Part shown: piece by piece, positions 62,977 to 64,000 of the stretch | Layout of the letters: each line of letters starts with the position of its first letter | Position numbering within the stretch: position 1 is the stretch's first letter | NCBI GenBank assembly: GCA_015488885.1 | Contig: WFMW01000057.1 | Coordinates: 1 to 64,000, forward strand | Reading direction: 5' to 3' | DNA length: 64,000 nt | DNA from: Gammaproteobacteria bacterium | Lineage (GTDB): Bacteria > Pseudomonadota > Gammaproteobacteria > SZUA-229 | The notes under the pieces: generated by a model | Databases searched by the model: none | Told to the model about the DNA's origin: nothing | The model's input: the letters and a program-made list of their open reading frames with translations, nothing else | Position numbers and translations under genes: made by a program

Positions 62977-64000
62977 CATTGCACAGAACCTTCATCTGTA
63001 GATTCACCGGAAATATAACCAACGACTTCAAGACCAAATCCGCCCAGACCATGAATGACTTTTGGTGCGGTCATCAGCTGCATTTTTCTTACCCCGACGT
63101 CCAGTAATATTTGCGCGCCAACGCCGTCGGTACGTAATTTTTTTACCACTTTTGGCTGTATGCATGGTTCGTTATTTTGCTGTGCCATCCACTGCAATAC
63201 CATGGCATCTTCATCTGTCCCACTCAGCAAAACCAGTACCCCCTGCTTTGAGGCCGAAATTTGCTTCATTGCATTGGCTAACGGCCATGAATTTGTTGCC
63301 AGTGATCCCATTGAATCAGCCAGTATATTTTTCATGTGTACACGCACCAGCACCGGTTCAGTTGAATCAATGACAGCCGTTTCATTTTCAGTATGAACAA
63401 GTGCATAATGGATACTGGCATCCATGGTATTACGAAAAGCAAACAGTTTAAAGTTGCCGTAAATAGATGGAAAATTACATTCAGAAAGACGTTCTACGGT
63501 TTTCTCATGTTTAATTCGATAGCCGATTAGATCATCAATAGTACCTATTTTTAACTCGTGCTGTTTTGCAAACAGTTCCAGATCGGAGCGTCTGGCCATG
63601 GTACCGTCTTCATTCAAAATTTCTACAATCATCGCACTGGGTTCAAGCCCCGCCAGGCGTACTAGATCACAACCGGCTTCAGTATGCCCGGCACGACTCA
63701 GTACACCGCCAGGTTGTGCCATCAGGGGAAAGATATGCCCTGGTTGCACAATATCAGCTGGCACAGCATTGTCCTTTACAGCTGCCTGAATGGTCACGGC
63801 ACGATCAGCAGCAGAAATGCCGGTTGTTACCCCGTTCGCAGCTTCAATGGACAGGGTGAAGTTAGTGCTTTCTATTAAATTCGTGCCTGATACCATTAAT
63901 GGCAGATTCAACTGCTGGCAGCGTTCCTGAGTCAGCGTCAGACAGATTAAGCCACGACCATAGCGCGCCATAAAGTTAACATCATCAGCATTGACCGCCG
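62976..64000 (-). CDS. ribBA: bifunctional-type RibBA, N-terminus cut off by window end
   Basis: The frame runs off the right edge, so the start is outside. The N-terminal part visible is DHBP synthase (FMARYGRGLICLTLT, PGHIFPLMAQPGGVLSRAGHTEAGCDL, MIVEILNEDGTMARRSDLELFA). The C-terminal GTP cyclohydrolase II-like part reads VRVHMKNILADSMGSLATNSW where active enzymes have zinc cysteines, so cyclohydrolase activity is probably lost, as in other proteobacterial RibBX proteins. A separate ribA is then expected elsewhere. Confidence 0.93.
   Translation of the reverse strand, partial: AVNADDVNFMARYGRGLICLTLTQERCQQLNLPLMVSGTNLIESTNFTLSIEAANGVTTGISAADRAVTIQAAVKDNAVPADIVQPGHIFPLMAQPGGVLSRAGHTEAGCDLVRLAGLEPSAMIVEILNEDGTMARRSDLELFAKQHELKIGTIDDLIGYRIKHEKTVERLSECNFPSIYGNFKLFAFRNTMDASIHYALVHTENETAVIDSTEPVLVRVHMKNILADSMGSLATNSWPLANAMKQISASKQGVLVLLSGTDEDAMVLQWMAQQNNEPCIQPKVVKKLRTDGVGAQILLDVGVRKMQLMTAPKVIHGLGGFGLEVVGYISGESTDEGSVQ

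Noticed and set aside
62759-62980. FMN riboswitch between ribBA and ribH
   Set aside because: The expected conserved FMN aptamer blocks were not seen, and the region is a single large palindrome. A riboswitch would more likely precede ribBA, outside the window.

Overview
The window is chromosomal DNA of a sulfur-oxidising gammaproteobacterium of moderate-to-low GC content. The diagnosis rests on a complete oxidative-type dsr cluster (dsrABEFHCMKLJOPNR) with dsrL and dsrEFH, which mark the reverse (oxidising) pathway. It is supported by dsrS, sat, aprBA, and a Gly/Asn/Tyr-rich secreted protein that looks like a periplasmic sulfur-globule envelope protein. PPi-dependent phosphofructokinase next to an H+-pumping pyrophosphatase fits a chemolithoautotroph using a PPi-linked Calvin cycle. 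No photosynthesis gene, tRNA, rRNA, transposase or CRISPR array was seen.

Layout. 1-3950: end of the complex I operon (nuoL partial, nuoM, nuoN). 3980-5550: thioredoxin-like/CcdA-like pair on the minus strand behind two MerR-type operator/promoters. 5870-10786: mfd, a csiV-like gene and a mini-gene. 10996-14601: moxR, a VWA protein and dsrS. 14678-22296: a run of small or poorly known genes next to dsr, including three Fe(II)/2-oxoglutarate oxygenases, a DsrC paralogue without the redox cysteines, and a stand-alone Cas6/Cmx6-like protein. 22648-36010: dsr operon. 36075-38392: soluble NarX/NarL-type two-component pair and a rhodanese. 38451-47231: pfp, adk, hppA, dksA-like, sulfur-globule protein and sat. 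47295-51052: DUF971-ThiS-like fusion and aprBA. 51196-52664: YkgJ and YfcE homologues. 52736-58335: an ECF sigma factor and a transmembrane anti-sigma factor with a periplasmic DsrE-like domain, divergent from a secreted DsrE-like protein, porin, DUF302 protein, TlpA-like thioredoxin and hemerythrin. 58452-64000: A-type Fe-S protein, ATP-grasp protein, then pgpA, thiL, nusB, ribH and ribBA on the minus strand.

How it works together. Stored sulfur is relayed through DsrEFH and DsrC to DsrAB and oxidised to sulfite, with DsrMKJOP and DsrL handling electrons. AprBA joins sulfite to AMP and Sat turns APS plus PPi into ATP and sulfate. Adk, Pfp and HppA share the same AMP/ADP/ATP and PPi pools. 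The most novel-looking element is the sigma/anti-sigma-DsrE module. The anti-sigma sensor domain and the secreted target protein are recognisable paralogues around one conserved cysteine, and identical GGAAT-N16-CGTC promoters precede the sigma gene and the divergent operon. This suggests an autoregulated envelope response to a sulfur species.
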